DNA of 42,805 bases. Source: Streptomyces sp. NRRL B-24085. GTDB lineage: Bacteria; Actinomycetota; Actinomycetes; Streptomycetales; Streptomycetaceae. Location of the stretch: assembly GCF_001282115.1 (NCBI RefSeq), contig NZ_LJBR01000194.1, positions 1-42,805 on the forward strand, given 5' to 3'. The stretch's first letter is position 1, and every line of letters starts with the position of its first letter. Of this stretch, positions 23,766-32,182 are shown piece by piece. Under the pieces are notes generated by a model, which saw nothing but the letters and a program-made list of their open reading frames with translations, ran no database searches and had not been told where the DNA came from. The position numbers were made by a program, and so were the translations under genes.

Positions 23766-24680
23766 CTAGCGGTAGCCGGACACGTCCGCCGGCTTTCCCG
23801 CGTCCTGGACCTCGACCAGATAGCGCCAGGCGTCGGGGCGGCTGCCGTCGAGGTCCGTGAAGTCGTACGTCCGGGCGAGCGAGCCGCTGTCGAGGGACTG
23901 GCCGTTCCAGCGGGCCACGTCGGGGTCGGCGGCGAGCGCGGCGACGGCGCGTCCCACGTAGCGCGGGGTCTCCGAGATGGCGAAGTGGGGAACGCGGTCG
24001 AGGGCGTCGCGCCAGTTGTCCTCCCGGACGCCGAAGTGGTCGAGCATCATCTCCGAGCGCAGCCAGCCGGGGGTGAGCGCGACGGCGGTCGCGCCCCGCG
24101 GGCCGACCTCGTGGCCCAGGGCGAAGGCCATGCGGACGACGGCCGTCTTGGCGAGGTCGTAGAAGAAGGACACGCGGTAGTTCTCGCGGTTGTAGGCGTC
24201 GGTTCCGTCGGTCATCTCGACGACCAGGCCGCCGGGCCTGCGCAGCAGCAGCGGCAGGGCGTGGTGGCTGGTGATCGCGTGGGTGTCGATCGCGAGCCTG
24301 AGCAGCCGCAGGCCGTTGTCGAGGTCGTGCTCCCACAACGGGCTGTCCCAGGCGAAGAGGTGTTCGCCGCCCCAGATGTCGTTGACGAGGACGTCGAGGC
24401 GGTCCTGCTCGTCGGCGATGCGGTCGACGAGCGCGCGGACCTGGGCGGGGTCCAGATGGTCGGTGGGTACGGCGATGCCGTGGCCGCCGGCCGCGGTGAC
24501 GAGGTCGGCGGTGTCCTCGACGGTCTCGGGGCGGTCGTACTCGGAGCGGCGGGCGCGGGTGCTGCGTCCGGTGACGTAGACGGTGGCGCCTGCCGCCCCG
24601 AGCTCCACGGCGATCCCGCGTCCGGCTCCGCGTGTGGCCCCGGCGACCAGTGCGACCTTGCCCTGCAGCGGTTGTGACAT
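23766..24680 (-). CDS. SDR-family oxidoreductase (longer subfamily)
   Basis: A 304-residue SDR. ALVAGATRGAGRGIAVEL is the cofactor motif and YVTGRSTRARR carries the Arg residues that favour NADP(H). NDIWGGE stands where NNAG is usual. The catalytic Tyr-Lys pair is in SFFYDLAKTAVVRMAF. The C-terminal extension with YDFTDLDGSRPDAWRY is characteristic of a subgroup of about 300 residues found in Streptomyces and mycobacteria, of unknown substrate. It could be cotranscribed with the formaldehyde operon upstream (98-base gap), but that gap is large enough for its own promoter. Confidence 0.88.
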   Translation of the reverse strand: MSQPLQGKVALVAGATRGAGRGIAVELGAAGATVYVTGRSTRARRSEYDRPETVEDTADLVTAAGGHGIAVPTDHLDPAQVRALVDRIADEQDRLDVLVNDIWGGEHLFAWDSPLWEHDLDNGLRLLRLAIDTHAITSHHALPLLLRRPGGLVVEMTDGTDAYNRENYRVSFFYDLAKTAVVRMAFALGHEVGPRGATAVALTPGWLRSEMMLDHFGVREDNWRDALDRVPHFAISETPRYVGRAVAALAADPDVARWNGQSLDSGSLARTYDFTDLDGSRPDAWRYLVEVQDAGKPADVSGYR

Positions 24681-24777
24681 GTGTCCGACCTCCCGTTGTG
24701 CGCGATGTGGGTTCGAGCATGGCCGGGAAGCCGGACAACCTCTGTCGTGATTTACAGGAAGGTGTCGTGCAGGCGGG

Positions 24778-25152
24778 TCACCCGGCGGTACGCAGTCGGT
24801 CGTCCAGGGTGTCCAGATCCGGCAGGAACCAGATGTGGCCGCCCTGGTTCGTCTCGTGGACGAAGTCCCTCAGGGCCGTGCTGTCGTCGAGGTGGCGGCT
24901 GACGTCACCGACGACCGCCAGACGCACCCGGTAGGTCACGAACTTCTGCATCACCGCGCCCGCGACGCCCGACCGCAGCCGGAAGAACTCCTCGGGGACC
25001 CGGTCGACGGGTACGGCGACCACCTGGGCGTCGCGGCCCATCGCGTCGCCGATCAGGTCGAGGGCCGCCCGCTCGCCGTCCAGCGGCGGTCCGTCGGGGG
25101 CGCAGTGCAGGACGTTCACGCCCCCGCGGTGCACGAGGTCGTCAGTGGCCAC
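24778..25152 (-). CDS. DUF4180 protein coupled to formaldehyde detoxification genes
   Basis: A 124-residue protein of the DUF4180 family. VPEEFFRLRSGVAGAVMQKF, YRVRLAVVGDVS and ALRDFVHETNQGGHIWFLPD are its three conserved blocks. The family has no established function; members are small alpha/beta proteins often beside regulators. Its first codons overlap the end of the metallo-hydrolase gene by 11 bases in a different frame, so translation is coupled and it belongs to the mycothiol operon. That makes a role in aldehyde or redox stress plausible, but only as inference. Confidence 0.85.
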   Translation of the reverse strand: MATDDLVHRGGVNVLHCAPDGPPLDGERAALDLIGDAMGRDAQVVAVPVDRVPEEFFRLRSGVAGAVMQKFVTYRVRLAVVGDVSRHLDDSTALRDFVHETNQGGHIWFLPDLDTLDDRLRTAG

Positions 25153-25771
25153 GGTCGATCCATTCCTGGAGGTGGGGGGCCTCGGCGCCGATGGTGGTGG
25201 GGTCGCCGTGGCCGGTGAGGACCTTCGTCTCGGGCGGCAGGGCCAGCAGGCGGTCGCGGATCGAGTCGATGATCGTCGGGAAGTGGGAGAAGGACCGTCC
25301 GGTGGCGCCCGGGCCGCCCTGGAAGAGGGTGTCGCCGGTGAAGACGGTGCCGAGGCCCGGGTCGTAGAGGCAGACCGCCCCGGGTGCGTGGCCGGGGGTG
25401 TGCAGCACCTGGAGGTCGGCGCCCGCGGCCTCGATGACCTGGCCGTCGCGCAGATGGGCGTCGGGGTCGCGGTCGGGGTGGGTCTGCTTCCACAGGGGCA
25501 GGTCGTCGGGGTGCAGCCAGATGGTGGCGCCGGTGCGCTCGGCGAGGGCGGGCGCGGCGTCGATGTGGTCGTTGTGGGCGTGGGTGCAGACGATCGCGGT
25601 CAGCCTGCGGTCGCCCACGGCCTCCAGGATGGCGTCGGCGTCGTGGGCGGCGTCGATGACGACGACCTCGTGGTCGTCGCCGACGATCCAGACGTTGTTG
25701 TCGACGTCCCAGGTGCCGCCGTCGAGGCTGAACTGCCCCGAGGTGACGAGGCGTTCGATGCGGGCGGACAT
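25142..25771 (-). CDS. MBL-fold metallo-hydrolase, probable S-formylmycothiol-type thioesterase
   Basis: A 209-residue metallo-beta-lactamase-fold protein of the glyoxalase II type. THAHNDHIDA carries the HxHxDH metal motif, HTPGHAPG the next His, FTGDTLF the bridging Asp and LTGHGDPT the last His. Its ATG overlaps the stop of the dehydrogenase gene (TGATG), so the two are translationally coupled. This pairing is seen in actinobacteria that oxidise formaldehyde as its mycothiol adduct. The hydrolase is then the likely enzyme that splits S-formylmycothiol, or another thioester, to regenerate mycothiol. The role is inferred from context; the fold itself is certain. Confidence 0.9.
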   Translation of the reverse strand: MSARIERLVTSGQFSLDGGTWDVDNNVWIVGDDHEVVVIDAAHDADAILEAVGDRRLTAIVCTHAHNDHIDAAPALAERTGATIWLHPDDLPLWKQTHPDRDPDAHLRDGQVIEAAGADLQVLHTPGHAPGAVCLYDPGLGTVFTGDTLFQGGPGATGRSFSHFPTIIDSIRDRLLALPPETKVLTGHGDPTTIGAEAPHLQEWIDRGH

Positions 25772-26856
25772 CAGAGCACCACCACCGAGCGCAGGACGTC
25801 GCCGTGGTGCATGCGCTCGAAGGCCTTCTCCACCTCGTCGAGCTGGATGGTCTCGGTCACGAACGACCCCAGGTCCAGGCGGCCCTGCAGGTGCAGGTCG
25901 ATCAGCATGGGGAAGTCACGGCTCGGCAGGCAGTCGCCGTACCAGGACGACTTCAGTGAGCCACCGCGCCCGAAGACGTCCAGGAGCGGCAGCTCCAGCT
26001 TCATCTCGGGCGTCGGCACGCCGACGAGGACGACCGTGCCGGCGAGGTCGCGGGCGTAGAAGGCCTGCTGGTACGTCTCGGGGCGGCCGACCGCCTCGAT
26101 GACGACGTCCGCGCCGAAGCCGCCGGTCAGCTCACGGATCGCCTCGACCGGGTCCGCGTCCTTGGAGTTGACGGTGTGGGTCGCGCCCATCGAGCGGGCC
26201 TTCTCCAGCTTCCGGTCGTCGATGTCCACGGCGATGATCTTCGCCGCGCCCGCGAGGTTCGAGCCTGCGATCGCCGCGTCACCGACGCCTCCGCAGCCGA
26301 TGACGGCGACGGTGTCGCCCCGGCCGACGTTGCCCGTGTTGATCGCGGCGCCGATGCCGGCCATCACGCCACAGCCCAGCAGTCCCGCGACCGCGGCCGA
26401 GACCGAGGGGTCGACCTTGGTGCACTGTCCCGCGGCGACCAGTGTCTTCTCGGCGAAGGCGCCGATGCCCAGGGCGGGCGAGAGCTCGGTGCCGTCACCG
26501 AGGGTCATCTTCTGCTTCGCGTTGTGGGTGTTGAAGCAGTACCAGGGCCGCCCGCGCAGACAGGCCCGGCAATTGCCGCACACGGCACGCCAGTTGAGGA
26601 TCACGAAGTCACCGGGCGCGACGTCGGTCACCCCCTCGCCGACCGACTCCACGACACCGGCGGCCTCGTGACCGAGGAGGAACGGGAAGTCGTCGTTGAT
26701 GCCGCCCTGCTTGTAGTGCAGGTCGGTGTGACAGACCCCGCAGGCCTGCACCTGGACGACGGCCTCCCCGGGTCCCGGATCCGGCACCACGATCGTCTCC
26801 ACCCGCACCGGCTCGTCCTTGCCGGGTGCGATCACTCCGCGTACCTCCTGCGCCAT
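25771..26856 (-). CDS. mscR: S-(hydroxymethyl)mycothiol dehydrogenase (class III-like zinc alcohol dehydrogenase)
   Basis: A 361-residue zinc-dependent dehydrogenase. Cys42 in GVCHTDLH, His63-Glu64 in LLGHEAAG and a Cys in [10 protein letters not shown] are the catalytic zinc ligands. Cys93, 96, 99 and 107 hold the structural zinc. [12 protein letters not shown] and the following VDIDDRKLE form the NAD site. The sequence matches the mycothiol-dependent formaldehyde dehydrogenase group, also described as S-nitrosomycothiol reductase. It oxidises the formaldehyde-mycothiol adduct, and the coupled metallo-hydrolase follows. AAGGGG precedes the ATG at 26856; the open frame further upstream is antisense shadow of the ABC gene. 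A palindrome at 26904 and a strong hairpin at 26923 lie in its promoter. Confidence 0.92.
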   Translation of the reverse strand: MAQEVRGVIAPGKDEPVRVETIVVPDPGPGEAVVQVQACGVCHTDLHYKQGGINDDFPFLLGHEAAGVVESVGEGVTDVAPGDFVILNWRAVCGNCRACLRGRPWYCFNTHNAKQKMTLGDGTELSPALGIGAFAEKTLVAAGQCTKVDPSVSAAVAGLLGCGVMAGIGAAINTGNVGRGDTVAVIGCGGVGDAAIAGSNLAGAAKIIAVDIDDRKLEKARSMGATHTVNSKDADPVEAIRELTGGFGADVVIEAVGRPETYQQAFYARDLAGTVVLVGVPTPEMKLELPLLDVFGRGGSLKSSWYGDCLPSRDFPMLIDLHLQGRLDLGSFVTETIQLDEVEKAFERMHHGDVLRSVVVL

Positions 26857-26903
26857 GGCCTGACCCCTTCCGTCGCCCGGTGCACGTCCCTCCGACCCTA
26901 CGC

Positions 26904-26919
26904 GTGACTGATCAGTAAC
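26904..26919. promoter_or_regulatory. Near-perfect palindrome in the mscR promoter
   Basis: GTGACTGATCAGTAAC is a 16-base palindrome with one mismatched pair, 48 bases before the mscR start. Its core TGACTGATCAGTAA differs by one base from the site before the endoglycosylceramidase gene (36478-36493), which suggests the same or a similar TetR-type regulator. Confidence 0.6.
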
Positions 26920-26922
26920 GGC

Positions 26923-26950
26923 ACCGGTACCCGCGCGGAGGGGTACCGGT
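26923..26950. other. Perfect 10-base-pair hairpin between divergent genes
   Basis: ACCGGTACCC (26923-26932) pairs exactly with GGGTACCGGT (26941-26950) around an eight-base loop. It lies four bases from the palindrome at 26904-26919, between genes that point away from each other, so it is not an ordinary terminator. It could be a second operator or an upstream insulator. The 250 bases between the two genes hold no ORF that I can support. Confidence 0.6.
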
Positions 26951-27108
26951 CGCGAGGCCGGCCCGGTCGAGGGCACGGGAGGCGGCGGCGAGCGGGTGAC
27001 CGCGTCCTCGCAGTCCCGGCCCTCCTCGGCGCCGGGCCGCCGGGCTCCGCGTCGGAGCGCGGACGTAGCCTGAGGGCTCCGCACGCCCGCGAGGTCCGAA
27101 GGAGCGCC

Positions 27109-28863
27109 GTGAGCAGCACCGAGACGCAGACCGGGCCGCCGACCTGGCGGCTGCTCCTCGGATACGTACGGCCGCACCGCTGGGCCCTGTCGGCGGGTGC
27201 CGTGCTCTCGCTCCTGACGGGGGCCACCGGTCTGCTGCTGCCCCTGGTGGCCCGGGAGTTGATCGACGACCTGTCCCACGACCGCACGATCACGGGCGCG
27301 TTGGTCGTCATGTCGGGTCTGGTGATCGCCAACGCGGCGGTGGGGGCGCTGGGTTCGTACGTGCTGCGGCGCACCGCGGAGTCGGTGGTGCTGGGGGCGC
27401 GGCGCGCGCTGTCCTCGTATCTGCTGCGGCTGCGCGTCACGGCCGTGGACCGCACCGAGCCCGGCGACCTGATGGCCCGGATCACCTCGGACACCACCCT
27501 GCTGCGCGAGGTCACCACCGACTCGCTCGTGGGCCTCGGTACCGGCGGGCTCACGCTGGTGGCGACCGTGGCGATGATGGGCCTGGTGGATCCGGTGCTG
27601 CTGGGCGTCACGCTGGCGGTGATCCTGGCGGCGGGCACGGTCCTCGGTGTGATCGTGCCGCGCATCAACCGGGCCAGCCGGCAGGCCCAGGACGCCGTCG
27701 GCGTGATGGGGGCGGCGCTGGAACGCATCCTCGGCGCGCTGCGCACGGTGAAGGCGTCCGGCGCCGAGCACCGGGAGGAGCGGACGCTGCACGCGGCGGC
27801 CGAGGAGTCCTGGCGGCAGAGCGTGCGGGCCGCCAAGTGGTCGGCGGCGGCGGGCAACACAGCGGGGCTCGCCATGCAGATCGCGTTCATCACGGTGCTG
27901 GCGGTGGGCGGCGCGCGGGTCGCCACCGGGGCCGTCGACGTCGGCACGCTGGTCGCGTTCCTGCTGTACGTGTTCTATCTGATGTCGCCGATCCAGCAGG
28001 TCGTGGGGGCGGTCACGCAGTACCAGACCGGGGCCGCGGCGCTGGCCCGTATCCAGGAGGCGCTGCGGCTGCCCGCCGAACCGGTCGCGCCGCCCGCGCC
28101 GTTGCCCGCGGACGGGGCCGCGCCGGCCTCCGTCGCCTTCACGGACGTGCGGTTCCGGTACGCCGAGGATCTGCCGTACGTCCATCACGGGGTGACGTTC
28201 GCTGTGCCCGCGCGCGGGATGACGGCGTTCGTCGGGCCGTCGGGGGCGGGGAAGACGACGGTGTTCTCGCTGATCGAGCGGTTCTACGATCCCGACGCCG
28301 GGGTGGTGACGCTGGACGGGCGGGACCTCGCCGAGTGGGACCTGCCGCAACTCCGGTCAGCGATCGGGTACGTGGAGCAGGACGCGCCCGTCCTGTCGGG
28401 GTCCTTGCGGGAGAACCTGCTGCTCGGGAACCCGGAGGCGGACGAGGACGCGGTGGCGCGCGTGCTCGGCACAACCAGGCTGGACGGACTGGTGGCCCGG
28501 CTGCCCAACGGGCTGGAGACGTTGGTCGGGCATCGGGGGACCAAGCTGTCCGGCGGGGAGCGGCAGCGGGTGGCGATCGCCCGGGCGCTGCTGCGGCGGC
28601 CCCGGCTGTTGCTGCTGGACGAGGCCACCTCTCAGCTGGACGCGGTGAACGAGGCGGCCCTGCGGGACACGGTGGCGGAGGTGGCGCGCACGACCACGGT
28701 GCTGGTCGTCGCGCACCGGCTGTCCACGGTGACGATGGCGGACCGGATCGTGGTCATGGACGCGGGGCGCGTCCGCGCGGTGGGGACGCATCGGGAACTG
28801 GTCGACGGGGACCCCCTGTACGCGGAACTCGCGGCTACCCAGTTCCTCGCCACGGCGGGATGA
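27109..28863 (+). CDS. ABC exporter half-transporter (fused permease and ATPase)
   Basis: A 584-residue ABCB-type exporter. The N-terminal 320 residues carry six hydrophobic segments and the intracellular loop pattern. The ATPase follows, with Walker [10 protein letters not shown], the Q-loop [13 protein letters not shown], signature [16 protein letters not shown], Walker [13 protein letters not shown] and the switch His in VVAHRLSTV, all intact. It should work as a homodimer exporting a drug, lipid or peptide. GTG 27109 has GAAGGAG seven bases upstream. Two hairpins follow the stop. No regulator or partner gene is adjacent, so the substrate is unknown. Confidence 0.92.
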   Translation: MSSTETQTGPPTWRLLLGYVRPHRWALSAGAVLSLLTGATGLLLPLVARELIDDLSHDRTITGALVVMSGLVIANAAVGALGSYVLRRTAESVVLGARRALSSYLLRLRVTAVDRTEPGDLMARITSDTTLLREVTTDSLVGLGTGGLTLVATVAMMGLVDPVLLGVTLAVILAAGTVLGVIVPRINRASRQAQDAVGVMGAALERILGALRTVKASGAEHREERTLHAAAEESWRQSVRAAKWSAAAGNTAGLAMQIAFITVLAVGGARVATGAVDVGTLVAFLLYVFYLMSPIQQVVGAVTQYQTGAAALARIQEALRLPAEPVAPPAPLPADGAAPASVAFTDVRFRYAEDLPYVHHGVTFAVPARGMTAFVGPSGAGKTTVFSLIERFYDPDAGVVTLDGRDLAEWDLPQLRSAIGYVEQDAPVLSGSLRENLLLGNPEADEDAVARVLGTTRLDGLVARLPNGLETLVGHRGTKLSGGERQRVAIARALLRRPRLLLLDEATSQLDAVNEAALRDTVAEVARTTTVLVVAHRLSTVTMADRIVVMDAGRVRAVGTHRELVDGDPLYAELAATQFLATAG

Positions 28864-28866
28864 GCA

Positions 28867-28883
28867 GGCGGGCGGAGCCCGCC
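28867..28883 (+). terminator. Short hairpin just after the ABC exporter stop
   Basis: GGCGGGC (28867-28873) pairs perfectly with GCCCGCC (28877-28883) around GGA, four bases after the TGA. It may be the first of two terminators. Confidence 0.5.
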
Positions 28884-28911
28884 GAGTCCGGGCGGCGGGA
28901 CGGACATGCGT

Positions 28912-28943
28912 CGAGGGCCGCCCGGCGATCCCGGCGGCCCTCG
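28912..28943. terminator. Terminator between ABC exporter and convergent secreted-protein gene
   Basis: CGAGGGCCGCC (28912-28922) pairs perfectly with GGCGGCCCTCG (28933-28943) around a ten-base loop. It lies between two convergent stop codons, so it probably serves both genes. Confidence 0.8.
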
Positions 28944-28966
28944 GTGTTCGGTGTTCGTCGCGGAGG

Positions 28967-29257
28967 TCAGTGAACGGCCGGCACCAGCCCGGTGACGGGG
29001 GCGACGAGACCGGTGACCTGGCCGAGCTGGTTCAGGTCGTTGACCCGGTTGAGGCCGGCGAGCTGCCGGGAGACCGGCGGGATCTCGTCCCGGTGCTCCG
29101 CGGGGATGTCGCTCGACGCCAGCGAGTCGAGCACGGCGATCGGGTTGAGCCCGGCGTCCGAGGCGGCCGCGTCGGCCGCGTTCGCGAGGGGGGCGGTGAG
29201 GCCGGTGACGCCGACGGCGAGACCGACGGCGGCAACGATACGTCGAGTTGAGATCAT
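28967..29257 (-). CDS. Small secreted protein of unknown function
   Basis: A 96-residue precursor. ISTRRIVAAVGLAVGVTGL with TAPLANAADA is a clear signal peptide (about 1-28). The mature part has about 68 residues and lacks cysteine. It is rich in Leu, Asn and Val, with two similar hydrophobic stretches (IAVLDSLASSDIP and LNQLGQVTGLVAPVTGLVP). The repeated VTGL-VAP-VTGLVP tail suggests a surface-active or self-assembling protein, but it is not a chaplin or rodlin by pattern. The start ATG is the first residue of the signal. A strong terminator lies beyond its end. Confidence 0.8.
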   Translation of the reverse strand: MISTRRIVAAVGLAVGVTGLTAPLANAADAAASDAGLNPIAVLDSLASSDIPAEHRDEIPPVSRQLAGLNRVNDLNQLGQVTGLVAPVTGLVPAVH

Positions 29258-29429
29258 GTTGTCAGCAACGCGGCCGGACCCCTGCCGGACACGGCCGGCC
29301 GATGCTCCTCACCCGTCAGGCGGAGCGCCCGCTCCGCGCTTGCCGTGGCCGCCGGGACGGAGGAGTCTCGAAGAAACAGGCCCTGCGCGGCCCGCTCCTC
29401 GTCGGGTCACGCCCTCGAAGGAGGTCACC

Positions 29430-29795
29430 ATGGGCACCGCGGCAAGCTCCGGCTTCACCAGCGAAACCCTCCGCAGCGGCATCGAAGGAAACTCGGCGGC
29501 GAATCTCCTGTCGCTCTACGCGGACGACGCCGAGATACGCGTCGTGGACCGCAACAGCCAGCCCAGCCACCCCAAGGTGGTGCACGGCAGGGACGAGATC
29601 GGCGCGATGCTCGACGACGTCTACAGCCGTGACATGACGCACAAGCTGGAACAGTGCGTCGTCGACGGCGATCACGTCGCCTTCAGCGAGTCCTGCCTGT
29701 ACTCCGACGGGGTACGCGTCCTCTCCGAGTCGATGCTGACGCTCCGGGACGGCAAGATCGTCGAACAGACCATGATCCAGGCCTGGGACGAGTAA
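29430..29795 (+). CDS. NTF2-like (SnoaL-type) protein
   Basis: A 121-residue cone-shaped alpha/beta-barrel protein. The N-terminal helix carries NSAANLLSLYADDAEIRVVDR, then HPKVVHGRDEIGAMLDDVY and the strands VDGDHVAFSESCLYSDG and SESMLTLRDGKIVEQTMIQAWDE end the fold (written piecewise to place them). This is the standard SnoaL-like arrangement, in which members are cyclases, dehydratases, isomerases or simple ligand binders. No catalytic pair can be assigned safely. GAAGGAGG lies seven bases before the ATG at 29430, a very strong site; the longer in-frame extension to 28992 overlaps the opposite-strand secreted-protein gene and is shadow. Confidence 0.85.
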   Translation: MGTAASSGFTSETLRSGIEGNSAANLLSLYADDAEIRVVDRNSQPSHPKVVHGRDEIGAMLDDVYSRDMTHKLEQCVVDGDHVAFSESCLYSDGVRVLSESMLTLRDGKIVEQTMIQAWDE

Positions 29796-29882
29796 CGGGA
29801 AGGCGCCGAGGGGCTGGATCAGACCCCGGCCGACCCGGCCCCTTCCGCGCGCGAGCCGGGATGGCCCCCGGGAGAGCGGGTC

Positions 29883-29910
29883 CTGACCGTCGTACCGCGT
29901 CCGTTAATGT
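29883..29910 (+). promoter_or_regulatory. Promoter of the folD transcript
   Basis: CTGACC (29883-29888) and TAATGT (29905-29910) are separated by 16 bases. The implied start near 29916-29918 coincides with the first base pair of the riboswitch, which supports both calls. Confidence 0.6.
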
Positions 29911-29914
29911 GATG

Positions 29915-29992
29915 TCCGGACCGTGACTGGCGCTGAGGTGGAGCACCACCGTGGAGCGGTCCGCACACTCGATGCCGTGCGCCTGGGCGATT
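29915..29992 (+). promoter_or_regulatory. ZTP (pfl-type) riboswitch controlling folD
   Basis: The leader matches the pfl/ZTP consensus. P1 is CGGACCG (29917-29923) with CGGTCCG (29957-29963). The conserved internal strands are GTGACTGGCG and CCGTGGAGCG, P2 is GGTGG (29937-29941) with CCACC (29946-29950), and the downstream P3 region carries GCGCCTGGGC (29979-29988). ZTP riboswitches sense the purine intermediate ZMP/ZTP, which accumulates when 10-formyl-tetrahydrofolate is short, and turn on one-carbon genes. TTCCT (29991-29995) could pair with the AGGAG at 30007-30011, so control may act on translation. Confidence 0.88.
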
Positions 29993-30017
29993 CCTTCGAT
30001 CGGCTCAGGAGTGGATC

Positions 30018-30881
30018 ATGTCCCAGGCACGGCTCATGGACGGCACCGCGCTCGCCCGGCGCATCGTCGAGGAGACCGGGAAGCGGGCGGCCGACCTCAC
30101 CGCGCGCACCGGAAGGGCGCCCTGTCTCGCCACGGTCCTGGTCGGTGAGGACCCCGCCTCCGTCACCTACGTCCGGATGAAGCGCAACCGCTGCCGCGCG
30201 GCCGGTATCGAGTCGCGGCACGTGGAGCTGCCGGCGGCCACCACCACCGAGGAACTGGTCGGCACGCTGCGCGCCCTCTCGGACGACCCCGGCGTGCACG
30301 GCATCCTGCTCCAGCACCCGATGGGCCCGCACATCGACGAGCGGGCCGCGTTCGAGGCGATCGCCCCGGAGAAGGACGTCGACGGGGTCACCTTCGCCTC
30401 CTTCGCGACGATGAGCTTCGGCCTGCCGGGGTTCGTGTCGTGCACCCCCGGCGGGATCATGCGACTGCTCGACGAGTACGGCGTCGACCCCGCCGGCAAG
30501 CGGGCCGTGGTCGTGGGCCGCAGCGCGATCCTCGGCAAGCCGGCCGGGATGCTGCTGCTCGCCCGGGACGCCACGGTGACCTACTGCCACTCCCGTACGG
30601 CGGACCTGTCGGCGGCCGTACGGGAGGCGGACATCGTGGTCGCCGCGGTGGGCCGGCCCCGGCTGATCCGCGGCCAGGACATCAAGCCCGGCGCGGTCGT
30701 CGTCGACGCCGGCTACAACGCGGGCAACGTCGGTGACGTCGACTTCGACTCCGCGGTGGAGCGGGCCTCGCTGATCACGCCGGTTCCGGGCGGAGTCGGT
30801 CCGATGACCATCGCCACGCTGCTGGAGCAGACCGTTCGGGCGGCGGAGACGGCCGCCCGGCAGAGCACCACGGGAGGGTGA
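30018..30881 (+). CDS. folD: Bifunctional methylene-tetrahydrofolate dehydrogenase/cyclohydrolase
   Basis: A 287-residue FolD enzyme that converts 5,10-methylene-tetrahydrofolate through methenyl- to 10-formyl-tetrahydrofolate, supplying formyl groups for purines and initiator tRNA. The catalytic region has SVTYVRMKRNRCRAAGIES, the LLQHPMGPHIDER segment matches the family QLPLP loop with a changed residue order, and VVGRSAILGKPAGMLLL with the following TYCHSRT and ADIVVAAVGRP form the NADP site. PVPGGVGPMTIATLL is the invariant C-terminal block. AGGAG lies six bases before the ATG at 30018. The upstream ZTP riboswitch links its expression to one-carbon shortage. Confidence 0.95.
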   Translation: MSQARLMDGTALARRIVEETGKRAADLTARTGRAPCLATVLVGEDPASVTYVRMKRNRCRAAGIESRHVELPAATTTEELVGTLRALSDDPGVHGILLQHPMGPHIDERAAFEAIAPEKDVDGVTFASFATMSFGLPGFVSCTPGGIMRLLDEYGVDPAGKRAVVVGRSAILGKPAGMLLLARDATVTYCHSRTADLSAAVREADIVVAAVGRPRLIRGQDIKPGAVVVDAGYNAGNVGDVDFDSAVERASLITPVPGGVGPMTIATLLEQTVRAAETAARQSTTGG

Positions 30882-30932
30882 ACCGGCCGATGTGAAGCGG
30901 TCGTTCGCACAGGACGGCGTGCCCGGGCGCCA

Positions 30933-30938
30933 TACTGT
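30933..30938 (+). promoter_or_regulatory. -10 box for a leaderless glycosyltransferase transcript
   Basis: TACTGT lies five bases before the GTG at 30944 and no ribosome-binding site precedes the GTG, so transcription probably starts at the first codon. No convincing -35 box is seen. Confidence 0.5.
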
Positions 30939-30943
30939 CGGGC

Positions 30944-32182
30944 GTGCGAGTAGCGATCATGACAGCGGGTTCCCGGGGTGACGTGGCCCCCTTCACCGGG
31001 CTGGGACACGGTCTGGCGCGGGTCGGGCACCAGGTCACGCTGGTCACCCACGGCCGCTTCGCACCGCTCGCTGCGCGGGCCGGCATCGGTTTCCACGCCC
31101 TGCCGGTCGACCCCCGCGCCGAGCTGGAGTCCTCGCGCGGGCGAGCCCTGCACCGCAGCACGACCGGCGTGGGCAAGCTGGTGCGGGTGGTCTCCATGGC
31201 ACGGGAACTGGCCGTGGAGATGGTCGACGACCTGGTGGCCGCCGCCCGGGTGAGCGACGCGCTGCTCCTGTCCGGCTCGGTGGCACCACTCGGTCACGCC
31301 ATCGCCGAGGGTCTGCGGCTGCCGAGTCTCGGCCTCAATCTCCAACCCCTCGCTCCCACCCGGGAGTTCGCGCCGCCCATGCTGGGCACCGGCTCCTGGG
31401 GCCACCTGGGCAACCGGGTCGCCGGGCTGGGCCTGAACCTGGCCGTGGAACAGGTCTTCGCCTCGGCCCTCCCCCCGCTCCGGGCCCGTCTCGGCCTGCC
31501 CCGCACGGGCACCACCGCGCCGCTGCGCACCCGTGAACGACGGGGCTGGCCGGTCCTGCACGGCTTCAGTCCACAGGTGGTGGCCCGGCCCCGCGACTGG
31601 CGGGCCGGACTCGACGTGACGGGCTACTGGTGGCCGTACGACGGCGACGCGCCGCTCCCCGACCATCTGCTGCGGTTCCTCGAGGCCGGCCCGCCGCCGG
31701 TGTTCGTGGGTCTGGGCAGCGCGACCGTGCCCGACCCCGCGCGGGTCAGCGCCGAGATCGTGCGGGCGCTGCGCCGGGCCGGGCTGCGCGGAGTGGTCCA
31801 GCGCGGCTGGGCGGGCCTGTCGGTGACGGGCGACGACATGCTGACCGTCGACGAGGTGCCGCACTCCGCGCTCTTCCCACGGACGGCGGCGGTGGTCCAC
31901 CACGCGGGCGCGGGCACGACCGCGGCGGGCCTGCGCGCCGGGGTGCCGGCGGTACCGGTGCCGGTCCAGTTCGACGAGAGCTTCTGGGCGGCGAGACTGG
32001 TGGCGTTGGGCGTGGCTCCTCAGGCCCTGCCGCTGCGGCGTCTGCGCGTCGACACGCTGGAGGCGGCCCTGCTCCGGGTCACGCGGGAGGCGGAGTACCG
32101 GACGCGGGCGCGGGAGCTCGGGGCGCGCATCCGTGCGGAGGACGGTGTGACGCCGGTGCTGGAGGCGGTGGACAGGCTCTGA
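30944..32182 (+). CDS. Family 1 (MGT-type) glycosyltransferase
   Basis: A 412-residue GT-B enzyme of the kind that glycosylates macrolides, sterols and other lipophilic acceptors. MRVAIMTAGSRGDVAPF is the glycosyltransferase-28-like N-terminus, found in sterol glucosyltransferases and vancomycin-type enzymes. The donor half has PVFVGLGSATVPDP, VDEVPHSALFPRTAAVVHHA and the diagnostic HHAGAGTTAAGLRAGVP with PVQFDESFWAARL (quoted for position about 320-350). It probably uses a UDP- or TDP-sugar. It follows folD by 62 bases but probably has its own leaderless promoter. The acceptor is unknown; self-resistance or drug inactivation is possible. Confidence 0.9.
   Translation: MRVAIMTAGSRGDVAPFTGLGHGLARVGHQVTLVTHGRFAPLAARAGIGFHALPVDPRAELESSRGRALHRSTTGVGKLVRVVSMARELAVEMVDDLVAAARVSDALLLSGSVAPLGHAIAEGLRLPSLGLNLQPLAPTREFAPPMLGTGSWGHLGNRVAGLGLNLAVEQVFASALPPLRARLGLPRTGTTAPLRTRERRGWPVLHGFSPQVVARPRDWRAGLDVTGYWWPYDGDAPLPDHLLRFLEAGPPPVFVGLGSATVPDPARVSAEIVRALRRAGLRGVVQRGWAGLSVTGDDMLTVDEVPHSALFPRTAAVVHHAGAGTTAAGLRAGVPAVPVPVQFDESFWAARLVALGVAPQALPLRRLRVDTLEAALLRVTREAEYRTRARELGARIRAEDGVTPVLEAVDRL

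Noticed and set aside
25771..28350. Minus-strand frame extending mscR to 859 codons
   Set aside because: The part beyond 26856 is antisense to the ABC exporter and has the Arg/His/Gln-rich character of a shadow; a good ribosome-binding site marks the true start.
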